Source of the DNA: Aphelenchoides besseyi
Lineage: Eukaryota; Nematoda; Chromadorea; Rhabditida; Aphelenchoididae
Reading direction: 5' to 3'
DNA length: 64,000 nt
NCBI GenBank assembly: GCA_024699855.1
Contig: JAMPIQ010000001.1
Location: 14,694,001 to 14,758,000 of the forward strand
The translations under genes were made by a program, and so were the position numbers. Of the stretch, positions 1-10,510 are shown piece after piece. The notes beneath the pieces are model-generated. The model worked only from the letters and a program-made list of their open reading frames with translations, searched no databases and had not been told where the DNA came from. Each line of letters starts with the position of its first letter. Positions within the stretch are counted from its first letter, which is position 1.

Positions 1-233
1 TTTTCCCAGTTCCTGAAAAAACATCGATCAATTCGACTCCTCAACTCCAATTACCCTTTGAATTCCGGTGGAATCCAACACTGAAGCGGTTCGCCAACGT
101 ACTGTTTGGCTGCAATAGTCAACGCAAAGAAACCAAACATCAATGAAGTGTAAACGTAATTGGCGCGATCCGTAAGATCGTCATCCTGTTTCGATTTGAG
201 CGAATTGAGTACTTTGCCCAAAACCTGCAGCAT
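1..233 (-). CDS. Innexin A, 5' end (partial, runs off the left edge)
   Basis: Innexins form invertebrate gap junctions and hemichannels. Exon 1 (233 down to 55) starts MLQVLGKVLNSLKSKQDDD, with the usual innexin N-terminus, the DLTDRANYVYTS stretch before the first membrane segment, a hydrophobic TM1 and the hallmark GEPLQCWIPPEF. A GTAATT donor follows at about 54, and an acceptor ending TTTTTTCAG places the next exon at positions 12 to 1. The join gives FKGNWEK, as innexins have after the CW motif. Everything after this (TM2-TM4 and the C-terminus) lies outside the window. It is a tandem neighbour, in the same orientation, of the innexin at 730-2268. Family assignment is firm; the paralogue is not identified. 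Confidence 0.88.
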
Positions 234-729
234 TTTGGCTCACAACTGCAAAGCGAGTTATTCAAACAAAATCCACTGGTAAATCACGTTGAAATTCGCG
301 TATACAAAACGATTGGGTAACTCGATTGTTAGTGTTGTTAACCGACAAATGCTATGAAATTTATTGTTAATTCGAAAACAAACTGGCAGCATATGTTAGT
401 TGACTAGATAGTTACTCAGCTGAAGACAAACAAGAAAGTTAAAATCAACGGGTCGGTTAAACAAAGAATAGAAATCAGCTTGTTGACAAGGAATGAATTT
501 GTGGTTGAGCGATAAAATGCGGGAATCATAAGCACAAGGCCGTTGCTATTGAGCTCAAACCGATGGCCGCCGTTCGACCCCAATGAAACGATTGAGAAAA
601 AAGATGGGCGGAGAGAAATGGGGGAACAGAAGAGATTTTGTGTTATAATTGTCAGACGTTCATCTCGTTAGATTAATGCCTTCTTTTCGTTGTTTCCGAA
701 ATCATCAATTGGCTCGACTCCTTAAGTAA
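234..729. other. Spacer between two tandem innexin genes
   Basis: About 500 bases between the start of innexin A and the end of innexin B. I see no convincing coding exon, RNA gene or repeat. It must hold the promoter of innexin A and the 3' UTR of innexin B. A GTGAGT motif near the end of innexin B (about 771-776) could be a donor to a further 3' exon in this spacer, but I could not find a partner acceptor with a continuing frame. Confidence 0.5.
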
Positions 730-2268
730 TCACGTGATCATCGGAACCCAACCGAAAGAATGTGACTCACCGAAAGCGCGTGGATTCGAACGTTTTCCAC
801 CGTAATTTCGCCAAAGCTGAAAGTCGGATAGACAACCGTCCTCATTGACAACACTAACCTCGTACAAAATGTCGGCCATGTGAACGTAGCCGGCATTCGA
901 ATCGATTAGCCGCAGTACGAGCACTCCGTCCAAACGCAGGAAGTCGCGAATAAAATCGCGAATTTGTGATTCTTGCGGACTTTGATGATGCAACTAAACG
1001 AATGAAATACGATGAGGACAACTTGTAACTCACTCGCAATGCGTCACGAACAAATCGAACTTTCGAGCCCATCGAAAGTGACCGATAGATCCAAGAAGTC
1101 AAATTGAGTCCAAATAACAACAACATCGCGTACGTCCACAACCACAAAAAAACGTAAATCTTTTCGGCAAACTTAAAAGTTTTGTTATCTTTCATTCAGT
1201 TTGTTTACCCACCATGTTGATCATCAGAACACATTGGACGGTGTGATGACGAGATTGGCCGACATCTCGGGTTGCCAAATCGCAGAAAGTGACCTAAATT
1301 CAAACTCGTAATTCTGATTTTATTGAAGAAAAGACCCTCGGAAATAGTCCAGTCGTCCTCCAATCCTGTCCATTGACTAGTCCTTGAAGTATGTTCCAAC
1401 CCCAGAACATGTTCGACTGAGCGACAAAGAAATTCATGATAATCAGCTGAGCAAACAGAGCAACAATAAAAAGGACTTTCATCAACAAGTAGATCGCCGT
1501 CAAATACCAATCGAAATGAAGGCGAACTGGAATCCAAGAATGTCAATATGATTTTGAGCAAAACAACCTTTGACTTCACGTCGAACGATCAATTTAGATG
1601 CAATGGTTGAGCCAATTTTTGCTTCTGCTCCAAATTTCTGTTTGCATTCTCGATAGGCCAATTGAACGAGATCGGTGACACGGAGATCTACAAACGAAGC
1701 TGCTGTCGTCGATCAGGAATCAACTAACCACTAAACGAGTACAAAAGTTTGAAAATCAACTTGGGCGCATAACACAAGAGTGCTTGGATGGACAACAAAT
1801 ACGGAATCCATTGGTAATAACGCAGCTCCAACGTTTTTCTTTTCGTTTGATCGTCCGGAATTGTTCCATTAACAAAGTACGTATTCTCCACGAAACAATA
1901 GTTTTCTAAACGAGTTTATGACCCTTCAACGCAAACTCTAAACTAACCTATGTACTTCTCCCAACTCGACTTAAATATTTTCAAATCATTAAGGAAGTTA
2001 AACGGTCAGTTACTCATCGGAGAATGAAAAGTCCCGACCGCTGACTCACCGTATATTCGGCACTAATCCAACACTGAAGTGGATCACCGACATATTGTTT
2101 AGCCATAACAAAGATTGCGAAAAACGAAAGAATGTAAACAGTTGTGGCGTAAACAGCCTAAAATTTGAAGTCACGAAATTTTCATCGTAAACAACATACC
2201 CGGTCAACAGCGTCGTCATCGTGCTCTTTCTTCACCTTCGCAATCAGAGAACGTAATTTGGCGTCCAT
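730..2268 (-). CDS. Innexin B (gap-junction channel), complete, multi-exon
   Basis: Exons join in frame as: MDAKLRSLIAKVKKEHDDD (start 2268), TM1 and KQYVGDPLQCWISAEYT, a 22-nt microexon (1948-1969, SSWEKYI), ENYCFVENTYFV, YYQWIPYLL with TM2, the cytoplasmic loop, TM3 (YLLMKVLFIVALFAQ), TGLFPRVTFCD, HHTVQCVLMINM, TM4 (FAEKIYVFLWLW) and a cytoplasmic tail ending at the TGA at 730-732. The paired extracellular cysteine regions and YYQW are innexin hallmarks. The start chosen is the canonical innexin Met. The same frame stays open for 127 codons upstream to 2649, so a longer N-terminus (known in C. elegans UNC-7) is possible. Several introns are only about 40 nt. The 3' end could be spliced further (GTGAGT at about 771-776). 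Confidence 0.88.
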
Positions 2269-2649
2269 AGCTAACAGTTGAAGCGGTTGAAGCGCGTGTC
2301 CTGCGCGATGATGATCACGATGTGATTGTTGAAGACCGTGTAGATGCTCGGCGGTTAAAAGTGCCGACTTGAAACACTCGAGAAGATCAACGGCGCTTAG
2401 TTCTTCTTCACCTTCTTCTTCTGCGATGTCGAGCTCTCGATCCTCTCCTATCAACGAGTCTCGATCTTCGACCGGCGAATCGTCAACGGTTTCGGTGGAA
2501 AGAACGGAAATGGAGTCGAAATTGCCGGTTGTCGAGTCAACGGGAAACGAAACACCGGTCCTCTTTTTCTCGTCTTCCGCCGCCCCACCGGTTGGCCCAA
2601 TTAACCAATTGCGTCGTGGGTTCGTCGACGACAACGTGACGACTATCAA

Positions 2650-4157
2650 TATTTCTGGGCGATTGGGAACGCAAATTTTTGGGTTGTAAACGTGGAGTGT
2701 GCGATGTTTCGACTTGTAGCTCTTGCCAGAAGGGAAACGATAAGCGTGCGAGACGCATCAAAGCTGTTGATAAGCGTGGAGCAGGGAAACGCGGCAAAAC
2801 GCCAATGAGTCAAAAGGAAAAGTGAAATCAATGAAACGTTTTCTAAGGACAGAAATCGGCGCAAAACGTTTGAACGGGAAAATCAAAAAATGTTTCCAAT
2901 GCGCAACATCTGTGCGTCGTTGGGAAGAACAATACGAAAAAATGTGGATGCATAACGCGCAAAAAACGTTCGAAAACAAATACGAGGACAAAAATCGATC
3001 GGAAATCTCGAACGTGAGATCAAAGGTCGTGACATCGAACGACGAAGATCGCCGCGGCCACGAATTCTCAACGCCAATCGGCTCTTTCTCGACGTTCGTT
3101 CACAATCACGAGATGAATGGAATCCGAATTCGACGACAACAAATTTCGCGGATTCCCAACCAATTGTTTCTTTCATTTCCTTACGATCCGCGCATTCTCT
3201 ACCGTATCGGTAGCGCCTCTTTGCCACGTGAGAACACCGGAGGACAACATCGAAAATCGTAAAAAGTTTGGGAAACAACGGCGATTTCAAAAAGCGAGGA
3301 ACCAACTGAACAGTTCACTTTTGTGCAGACGTTTGTTATTGGAAGCTCCTCGTGCACTCATCAGCCCCTTTTGCCATCGCTCATGAGTGACATCATCGTT
3401 CGTTTTTGTGTTCCCGTCGACGGCAACTGAAATCGGGCTTCAAAAACATCGTTGTGGACATTTTCGTTGTGAATGTTTTGATCTTCTTATTGGACACGAG
3501 ATTTTGGGTGCGCAACCATTTTTCGACTTCTTTGAATGAAAAAAACAAGTCGTTTTGGCAATCGACACGTTTCACTCCTCTAACTCTCTGGCGGATCTTC
3601 GTTGCGGTTGTTCGAAAGATCAACGATCCTTCACGCGCATTAGCCATCGAGACTATTGATCTCAATTTGCTTAATGTCGAATTCCATTAATCGGAACGCA
3701 TTCCATTTGATCAATTAGCAGACTCGACGGTTGTTTGAAAGGCTTCGATTTCGGTCGAAAAATTTTCGCGTTGATGGCTTTTGCTTTTCCTAGTGAATCA
3801 TAAACGGTTTCTCTGCGAAGGTCTGCTTACTCACTTCTCTCATCTCATTACCCTCCGATCTGCAAAACAACTTTTCAATACGATGGTTTAAACTGCTGGG
3901 CGGTCGTGATTGTTTTATGGGACAAAGAGCAGCAAAAGGTCGGAGGACATTCGCGACGAACAGTCGGCCGATTGACAACCATCCGCTTCAACAGGAAGTT
4001 CGGTGGAAGATTGTAAATCGGTTGAAAGCTGAAGAGCAAGTGCTGAATGATTACTTCTCTTCCGGTCATTTAGCACTCACACATTTTGACGCGTCTTTTG
4101 ATTCTTTCGTATTGCGTTTATGAGCTGTGAATCTTCAGGTTTCTTCGAAGTTCGCGA
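2650..4157. other. Divergent intergenic region between innexins B and C
   Basis: About 1.5 kb between two innexin genes that point away from each other. Several medium open frames occur on both strands (for example 2822-3262 plus, 2883-3305 minus), but they are mutually overlapping, rich in Arg/Phe/Ser typical of out-of-frame translation, and show no domain or continuing splice structure. I read it as promoter and 5' UTR sequence, possibly with upstream non-coding exons. No TATA box or named site is claimed. Confidence 0.45.
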
Positions 4158-6319
4158 ATGGACCGCGTGGCCTCGTTTCTTGATGTTGTTCGCCAAGCAA
4201 AACACGCGGACGAAGATTTCATGGACCGTTTGCATTTTCGAACCACAGTGTACATTTTGATTTGTTGTGCTCTGGCGATCTTTGCGAAGGAGTATGGCGG
4301 AGGTAAGGCTGAAATCATGATCTTAAATCTCGCTTTAGACCCAATTCAATGTTGGCAACAACCGGAATGGATACCCGCGTGGATTGAGTACGCTCACGAT
4401 TTATGTTTCGTTGAGAATACTTACTACATAAACACGAACAAAACGTTGTTGTCTAACGACGGTGATCGGTACAAAAAGAACGACGAAATCAAGTACTACC
4501 AGTGGATGCCGTTCGTGTTGGTTGGACAGGCCTTCGCTTTCTATTTGCCCTACTTGTTGTGGCGAACTTGTAATCGAGCATCGGGTATGTTGCTGAATGT
4601 TGTTTACACTGCTAAATGACGTCAACATTCAAAACACGTGTTTTTGCATCCACATTTCCGTCTTTTTCTATGAGCACGTGGCTGTGGTTTCTGCAAATGC
4701 ATTTTTGCTTTCCAATGGAAACATTCGTTCGACGGTCAGAGGTCAACTGATCGCTTTCAAACGAACACAACCGTTGGCTTTCGCGTTCATGAGATTCTGT
4801 TGTTCAATTGGACTTTACAGCGTTGAATTTCGATTGAATGAGCGCATTAGCTGCGAGCAGTTGCAAAAAATGATGAAACGTTTCGAAGCAAACGGACAAT
4901 CTAAATTACATGATCTCGATTTTCAGGGCTTCATCTTCGAGCACTGGTTACAATGGCACGCACAGCGGAGCGTGTCGATTTGGGATTGACATCCGAGAAG
5001 CGAATACGAATTGCCGGTTACATTTTCCAGTCCTTCAAACAACAACACGATGCCTATAATCCCGATGATGATTGTTGTTTGTTGTCCCGTTTGTGGGGTC
5101 GATTTTTGGCGTAGGTTTTCGATTCGATTACAAACGTTTCAAAGGGGGATTTTAGGATTCTGAGGCAAAACAGCGGAGTTTATCGTTTAACTTTTCTTTA
5201 CTGTTTCACCAAATGTCTTTTCATTGCTGTTTCCTATCTTCAAGTGAGTTCGTTGAGAACACGACGACTAACAATGAGCGTTCTAGTTGGTTTTTATTTC
5301 GCAGTTTTTGGGCACTAAAGCGAGCTTATTCGGTTTCAACAACCTGCCGGCGATTCGCGGTGGTGATACGTGGGAGACAACGGGTAAGCGAACATTTCTA
5401 GTTGATTCTGATGCCAAGAAGACGGAGATTGAAACTGAACTTTGTAGGTTTGTTTCCTCGAATTACGATGTGCGATTTCGAAGTACGAGAAATGGGTAAT
5501 CATGTGGTGAAGCACACTGTTCAATGCGTGCTCATGGCCAACATGATCAATGAAAAGATTTTCAACGGAGTTTGGTGGTGGTTGTCGGCGTTGATTATTT
5601 TGGGAAAAATGAATCTAATTCACTGGTTGATTGTTCTATTTGTTCCGTCGAAACAATTGAGCTTCATTGAGGAGTGTGTGATGGAAGGAAATGCAATGAA
5701 CGATGGAATCGTGGAGAAAGAACGCGAAGATGTGGACAAAAAAAAGCGAAAGAAATTGGAACGTCAGAGAAGAGCTCTGGAACAATCACGTCCAATTCGA
5801 CAACCAACTGCCTTGACATCACCGAAAATGTCTTCCACTTTGCGACATCGACACAATGACTCCGGGATTACAACTGACACATTGAACAGCTCAACGACGA
5901 TGTACAACGACCTGCCGTTGACTGAAGAGCAGTTGGCGAGATTGGAAGAATCCTTGTTTCAATGTCTCATTCGAATGAACGAATCGGCCAATCAAGACGA
6001 TGATCAGGGTCCCAAATTTCACGTCTACGATCCACGGCGAATCGACAAATTTCTCAGATTTATTGGTCCGGACGGTGTCTTACTTTTTCGTTTAATGCAA
6101 ATCAACTCGTCGATGATGGTCACGAGCCAGATTGCTGCACAAGTTTATCACGATTTCTACGTCGATTCTTATGCAAACGAGTTGTAAGTTCGAACCCAAT
6201 TTTATGACTTGATTGCCAAATTCAGGAGCCAATACACAGTTGGTAGTGATGCTACGGATACTCCATCAACCGAAAATTCACTTGGACAAACACCGGGAAC
6301 AGCAAGTACTTGCACGTAA
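4158..6319 (+). CDS. Innexin C (gap-junction channel), complete, 7 exons
   Basis: Start MDRVASFLDVVRQAK at 4158. Exon 1 ends at 4302; a 36-nt intron then gives GGDPIQCWQQPEW. Exon 2 holds YAHDLCFVENTYYIN, YYQWMPFVLV and TM2. A 339-nt intron follows, then the cytoplasmic loop (LHLRALVTMARTAERVD), TM3 (RLTFLYCFTKCLFIAV), GDTWETTGLFPRITMCDFEV, HTVQCVLMANM, TM4 (FNGVWWWLSALIIL) and a long Lys/Arg- and Ser/Thr-rich cytoplasmic tail. The last small exon, from about 6226, ends at the TAA at 6317-6319. All joins preserve frame. The tail, about 150 residues longer than a minimal innexin, contains KKKRKKLERQRR, a possible regulatory segment. An AATAAA lies 215 bases past the stop. It runs divergently from innexin B. 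Confidence 0.9.
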
Positions 6320-6534
6320 ACTTTTCATTTTCGAATTCCATGAGCATTCCTAGTTGTTTCCTACTTCTCATTCTCGTCATTTCTTTTCACTTTGCTGTGC
6401 TCCGAATTCACTTTTAGTTTGTAGATTAGTCATATATCATAGTCAATGCGATAGAGGAACACGTGTATTTGTATAGAACTTTTAATAACACCCATGATTG
6501 ATTGTACTTATTTGAAATTTGTTTTTTTTCATTC

Positions 6535-6540
6535 AATAAA
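6535..6540 (+). terminator. Poly(A) signal of innexin C
   Basis: AATAAA about 215 bases after the innexin C stop codon, followed by a T-rich stretch. It is the only canonical hexamer I saw on this strand between the stop and the next gene. Confidence 0.6.
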
Positions 6541-6776
6541 CTGGTTATTTTTTTATCGTTTGAAGTTTAATTTAAACGATGATAAGACCAGGATGTTTTT
6601 GTTTCATCATTTTGATTGATCGCGACCTAACGGATGATAATGTTTGAACGAAAAGGTTGAACAACGATCACAGAATTCCACTGGTGTTCTGAGTGATCTG
6701 TGAAGACCGGAAGCTGAGATTTGATCGCAGAAACGAAGCAATTGCTTTTTGAATACAAACAACTTCCGGAATCACG

Positions 6777-8061
6777 TTACTGGTCACCGATTTGATAGAT
6801 TCTGAATTCCGTAGACTTCCTGATTTCATCGACAATCTCTTCATGAACTCGCAGAACAACAAGCAACCAGTCGTTTTGTCGTCGAATTCGTTGAAAAACT
6901 CCATCGGCGGTTGTCAGAATTCCCGTACGGAAAGACGTAAATTCGGTCGGATGATCTTGGCAGTAGAAGTAAGTAGTGTTTCGACGCATCTTGTAGAAAT
7001 TCCGAGGTCTCCCATGACCAGCCAATACGTCGAAGAATTTCGAATGTTCACGCGGCGTCGACAACTTTTCTTTGTCGATAAACCGATCAATTTCTTGATT
7101 GTCGAAGAGCGAGAGTAATGATGTTGAGTCCTTGGTATCGTCGGCGACACATCGTCGTCCTTTCTTGTCTTGATGAATTTTCCAGAAATTATGTTTCGTG
7201 CGTTATAAGTACAATTTGACAAGGTGTACTCAGTCGGATGATCGCTACAATAGTAACGTTTGTCGTCCGGTCGTTGAACCTAAAATGTGTATAAGTTTAA
7301 AATCTGGATTGCGATTATTTCCTACATAGTAGTTGTTTGGTCGCTTATTTTGTTTGTCCGACGCAAAAAAGTTGGGATGAGTGCTTTTGTCGACTGGCGG
7401 CGGTGGTTGATCGACGGAAAGCGGTTGATGTTGTTCTTCGTCCTAAAAGAAAATGTGTGTGTGGTTGTTGTGTTCATCAAGAAGCTTACCGGTTGACTTA
7501 CGACCTCTGATTTCAATCCCACGAGTGGTGATCGTGGAACAAAACCCGAAGAAGACAGGATGTCGACGAAACTTCTGGCGAATACAGCCGCTGGTGAACG
7601 GGCATCAACCATCGTAACTTCGTCGGTCATCGAGGCGATTCGATTGCCATCACTATCATAGAGCTCTGGATCAAACGTGTAGTTTGGCCGGTATTCGGCG
7701 CACTGCTGTTCGGTTAACAGTCCCAATTTGATGAGTCGACGAGTAGCAGGCTAAAAAACAACGAAATACAAATCAAAAAGAAGAAAAAATTACCGAAGTT
7801 GACCAATGCTTTGGCACACAAGCCGACGGTTCCGCTACCATGTGTTCGTAAAGCTCGTTTTTCGTAGCGAACATTAACGAACAATTCCTCTGTTCATCAG
7901 TTACCGCATTGCTACGACACCGCCAATCTCTTCGGCCATCGTTGACCTGAAAACAAGTTCTAAATTGAAACTCGTAACTCAACACTTACCAATTTCTTCT
8001 TGTCTATGACGACCCGTCTTGTTAACGGAAGACGTCGACGACCGTTTGTTGGTCGAACCAT
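6777..8061 (-). CDS. Unknown protein with Cys/His-containing repeats and a chimeric C-terminus
   Basis: Proposed start MVRPTNGRRRRLPLTRRVV at 8061, a basic N-terminus. Exons then join to NDGRRDWRCRSNAV, NELYEHMVAEPSACVPKHW (a loose Cys/His arrangement), an Asp/Ser-rich middle, a proline stretch (VDQPPPPVDKSTH) and two related motifs, RYYCSDHPTEYTLSNY and YFYCQDHPTEFTSF, that look like short zinc-binding repeats but match no family I can name with confidence. The last about 49 codons are almost identical, in the same frame, to an internal part of the neighbouring gene at 8749-10126, after which the frame stops at 6777. A further exon could lie beyond, because the duplicated copy ends near a possible GTGACC donor. 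An upstream exon is also possible. Function unknown. Confidence 0.6.
6784..6929 (-). repeat. 146-bp direct duplicate, copy 1
   Basis: Matches 9621-9766 over 146 bases with, by eye, one mismatch, which changes a Val to Phe in the coded peptide. Here it forms the terminal part of the minus-strand gene at 6777-8061. Both copies are read in the same frame on the minus strand (GILTTADGV, QRIRRQNDWLLVVLRVHEEI). Sequence similarity drops abruptly at both ends. Confidence 0.93.
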
Positions 8062-8253
8062 TAAGTACCTTCAAAATTATGTATACAACACAAAAAAGTA
8101 ATTTCGTTGATTTTTTAAAATGACGGCGGAAAGTCGACTGCATTTTTTTTGAACAACAGGTCGTCGGTTGGCGTTCGTTGTAACCATAATGGGCATTTAA
8201 ACGTCAATTTCTAACGTCTAACGTTCTGTTCCGTGGGTTAACATTTTCTTTAG

Positions 8254-8651
8254 CTTTCAATTCGGAAAATACTCAACAGTTGGGGGTGCAGTCGTAACAC
8301 CAAATTCGGGGATGCTCTTTGTTCCAAGCGATGTAATGGGATGGATTCAACGAACGTTAGATTACGATTACATTCGGAAAGGTATTCCATGCGACGGGAT
8401 TACGTATCCCGATTTGGTTTACACAATCGACGACTTGGAGTTTCGTATCAATGCCTCTTATTATGTCGGCGATGTATGTTTTTGGATGGTCTAATTGTTC
8501 AGTTTACTCATTTTAGCCGTTGTACACTCATCACGGTTATTGTGATTTGAATATCCAAGATAGTGGTCAATGGGGACTATCCGTTACTTTCACTTTACCG
8601 GCAGTGTTTCTCGAACAAAACTGTCAAATCATGTCGTACGCCAACGACTAA
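8254..8651 (+). pseudogene. Aspartic-protease-like C-terminal lobe fragment
   Basis: Two exons (8254-8474 and 8518-8651) after a good acceptor (TTTCTTTAG) give GGAVVTPNSGMLFVPSDVM, GWIQRTLDYDYIRKGIPCDG, TYPDLVYTIDDLEFRI, YCDLNIQDSGQWGLSVTFTL and a stop. The order matches the second lobe of pepsin-like (A1) proteases: substrate-pocket region, I-x-YPDLVF-TI strand, and the final Q-W-x-LG-FL segment. The second catalytic Asp-Thr/Ser-Gly should be where TPNSG stands, so the Asp is missing. There is no room upstream for the first lobe, since another gene starts at 8061 on the other strand. Most likely a gene remnant; a short expressed inactive lobe cannot be excluded. Confidence 0.6.
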
Positions 8652-8748
8652 ACAGCGTTTGCTTACGGTTTACTTTAAATCAAAGTTTATGCACAACACT
8701 CGTGAACCGGTTAGAAAAATGGCAAAAATAAATTTGAACGAAACGACT

Positions 8749-10126
8749 TCATTTCGCTTTTTTGGCGCAAAATTCGGTGATTTCCTTCAGAATCTCTTGA
8801 GTACGCGAACTCGACGGATTCATTTGAAAATCTGCTGCTGTAAGTCCACCGTATTTCTCGTCCGGTATTACGACTTTGCATTGGCGTTTGGCCATCGAGT
8901 AGTTGATAGTGTCTTGATTAAAGGCCGGTGCTATGGGCAGTCGAGTGGGAAAACGGTTTTTGCGTCGTTCTTCTTCGCTCATATCCGCCAAATTGCCGTG
9001 TTTTCGATTCACCGCAAACTGAGCGATGTGAACGAGCGGTTCGGGAGCACTGGAATTTGAAACTGATTTCAATCTTTCCATCCAACTCACTCCAATGGAA
9101 GCCGATGGATTGTGCGTTGATCGTCATAAGTACGACAATCGAGCACCATAACACCAAGCGAATTGATGGTCATGTGCAGTTCGATTACACCATACATAAT
9201 CGCACTGTCGATGATCAGACGTTGCCATTGTTTGGTCTCCAAATTCAAAATCAAGAAGTAGTGTTCCAAACTGACGACTGCGGGATTTGGAGTTGTGTAG
9301 AGATAAAAGGAATCTAAATCGAATGATTGAAAGATAAGCTCAAGAGAAACTGACCGTTGTGCCAAACTCCGGATTCGTTTTTCGCCAAGTGTTCAACATT
9401 GGCTTCGAAGATTTCAGTTAAACCCAACGTCTCCTGATCTTCGACTTTAATTTGGGGCTCCGTTGTCAATTCGGAAACGATCTTGAAATCGCCAACATGA
9501 AATGCCCGACCGAGGCCGTGGAAGAAGTGGAGTCGGGTTAGATTCGAACTGACGTGCGGGAAATCCAGATGAGAATATGAGGAATCGACCAACTTCCATC
9601 GCTTGATCGGAGTCTCCCATTCACCGATTTGATAGATTCTGAATTCCGTAGACTTCCTGATTTCATCGACAATCTCTTCATGAACTCGCAGAACAACAAG
9701 CAACCAGTCGTTTTGTCGTCGAATTCGTTGAACAACTCCATCGGCGGTTGTCAGAATTCCCGTACGAGTGTGTCCATTACCCTCCCGATTGAGTTGATAG
9801 TATGAGACGGTGTGTGGAGAACCGGCGTGAAACGTTCGCAACACGTACGAATCTAAAGACAACAAAAACAACTCATCATCGATCTTGTTCAGCTCCGTTC
9901 TAAATCGAAAATTGCATTTGAATTCAACAGCGACCCACATCACAATCTTCTTTGTTCCGTAGAAAGAATCGACGACCACGAAATAGATGCAAAACGCTTC
10001 CTTACCATAACAATAGCAAACCAAACGCCCATCATCAACATACTGAACAGTAAAAGCTTCGTTCTCGTCGAAGAAACCACAGCACTCTTTTGTAAGGGAC
10101 AAGATCAACGGCTCAACTGAAGACAT
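8749..10126 (-). CDS. Uncharacterised protein, 3 or 4 exons
   Basis: Starts MSSVEPLILSLTKECCGFF at 10126. One long open stretch runs to about 9360 (it may contain a 39-nt intron that keeps frame), then a spliced exon (SFYLYTTPNPAVVSLEHYF) and a final exon (APEPLVHIAQFAVNRKHGN, then ADMSEEERRKNRFPTRLPI), with TGA at 8749. About 390 residues. The body is rich in beta-type runs such as YLYTT, EFRIYQIG, LHFFHGLGRAFHVGDF, which could be a propeller-like repeat domain, but I recognise no family. The C-terminus is charged and probably extended. No signal peptide or membrane segment is evident. It donates, or shares, the 146-bp segment also found in the gene at 6777-8061, so the two loci are linked by a duplication. 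Confidence 0.75.
9621..9766 (-). repeat. 146-bp direct duplicate, copy 2
   Basis: Partner of 6784-6929. Here the segment lies in the middle of an intact open frame, so this copy is probably the source. The repeat copies are 2.8 kb apart and in the same orientation. Confidence 0.93.
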
Positions 10127-10467
10127 TTCAACAAACTAATTAGCTAAACCAACTACTGCATAGAAATAATTGAACTCAGAAATCAAAGTCGGGATCACGT
10201 TCGATTTGAGAGATCATGACGAACAAAGAGAACGAAATGAAATCCTTTAAACTAAACAGTTGGACAGCTCTTTTAACTTTTCCCGTTAGTCGAAAACACG
10301 ACGTGATCTCGAACAGCCCACTGGAAGATTGCAAAACAAAAAATCGGGAGTCTCGACTTTGATTGAACTTTTTCGTCGCAGGTCAAGAACTCTCACTGTT
10401 GATCCGGAAACGACAGTGCGAATATCTTTGCGGTCTTAAGAGTTCACTTAAACTCCATTGCTTAACA
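10127..10467. other. Intergenic spacer
   Basis: About 340 bases between the start of the unknown gene at 8749-10126 and the 3' end of the PH-domain gene, both on minus. I see no coding exon or RNA gene. It probably contains the promoter of the unknown gene. Confidence 0.5.
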
Positions 10468-10473
10468 TTTATT
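10468..10473 (-). terminator. Poly(A) signal of the PH-domain gene
   Basis: AATAAA on the minus strand, 38 bases beyond the TAA stop at 10511-10513, an appropriate distance for a compact 3' UTR. Confidence 0.65.
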
Positions 10474-10510
10474 TCGATTGTTGTAATTGACGTTAAAAGT
10501 AAAAATTTTG

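Noticed and set aside
2822..3305. Overlapping 140-146-codon frames on both strands
   Set aside because: Composition is typical of chance frames, no domain, no splice continuation, mutually exclusive.
4597..4989. 130-codon plus-strand frame inside innexin C
   Set aside because: It spans the 339-nt intron and then reads the next exon out of frame; the innexin frame (LHLRALVTMARTAERVD) explains the exon.
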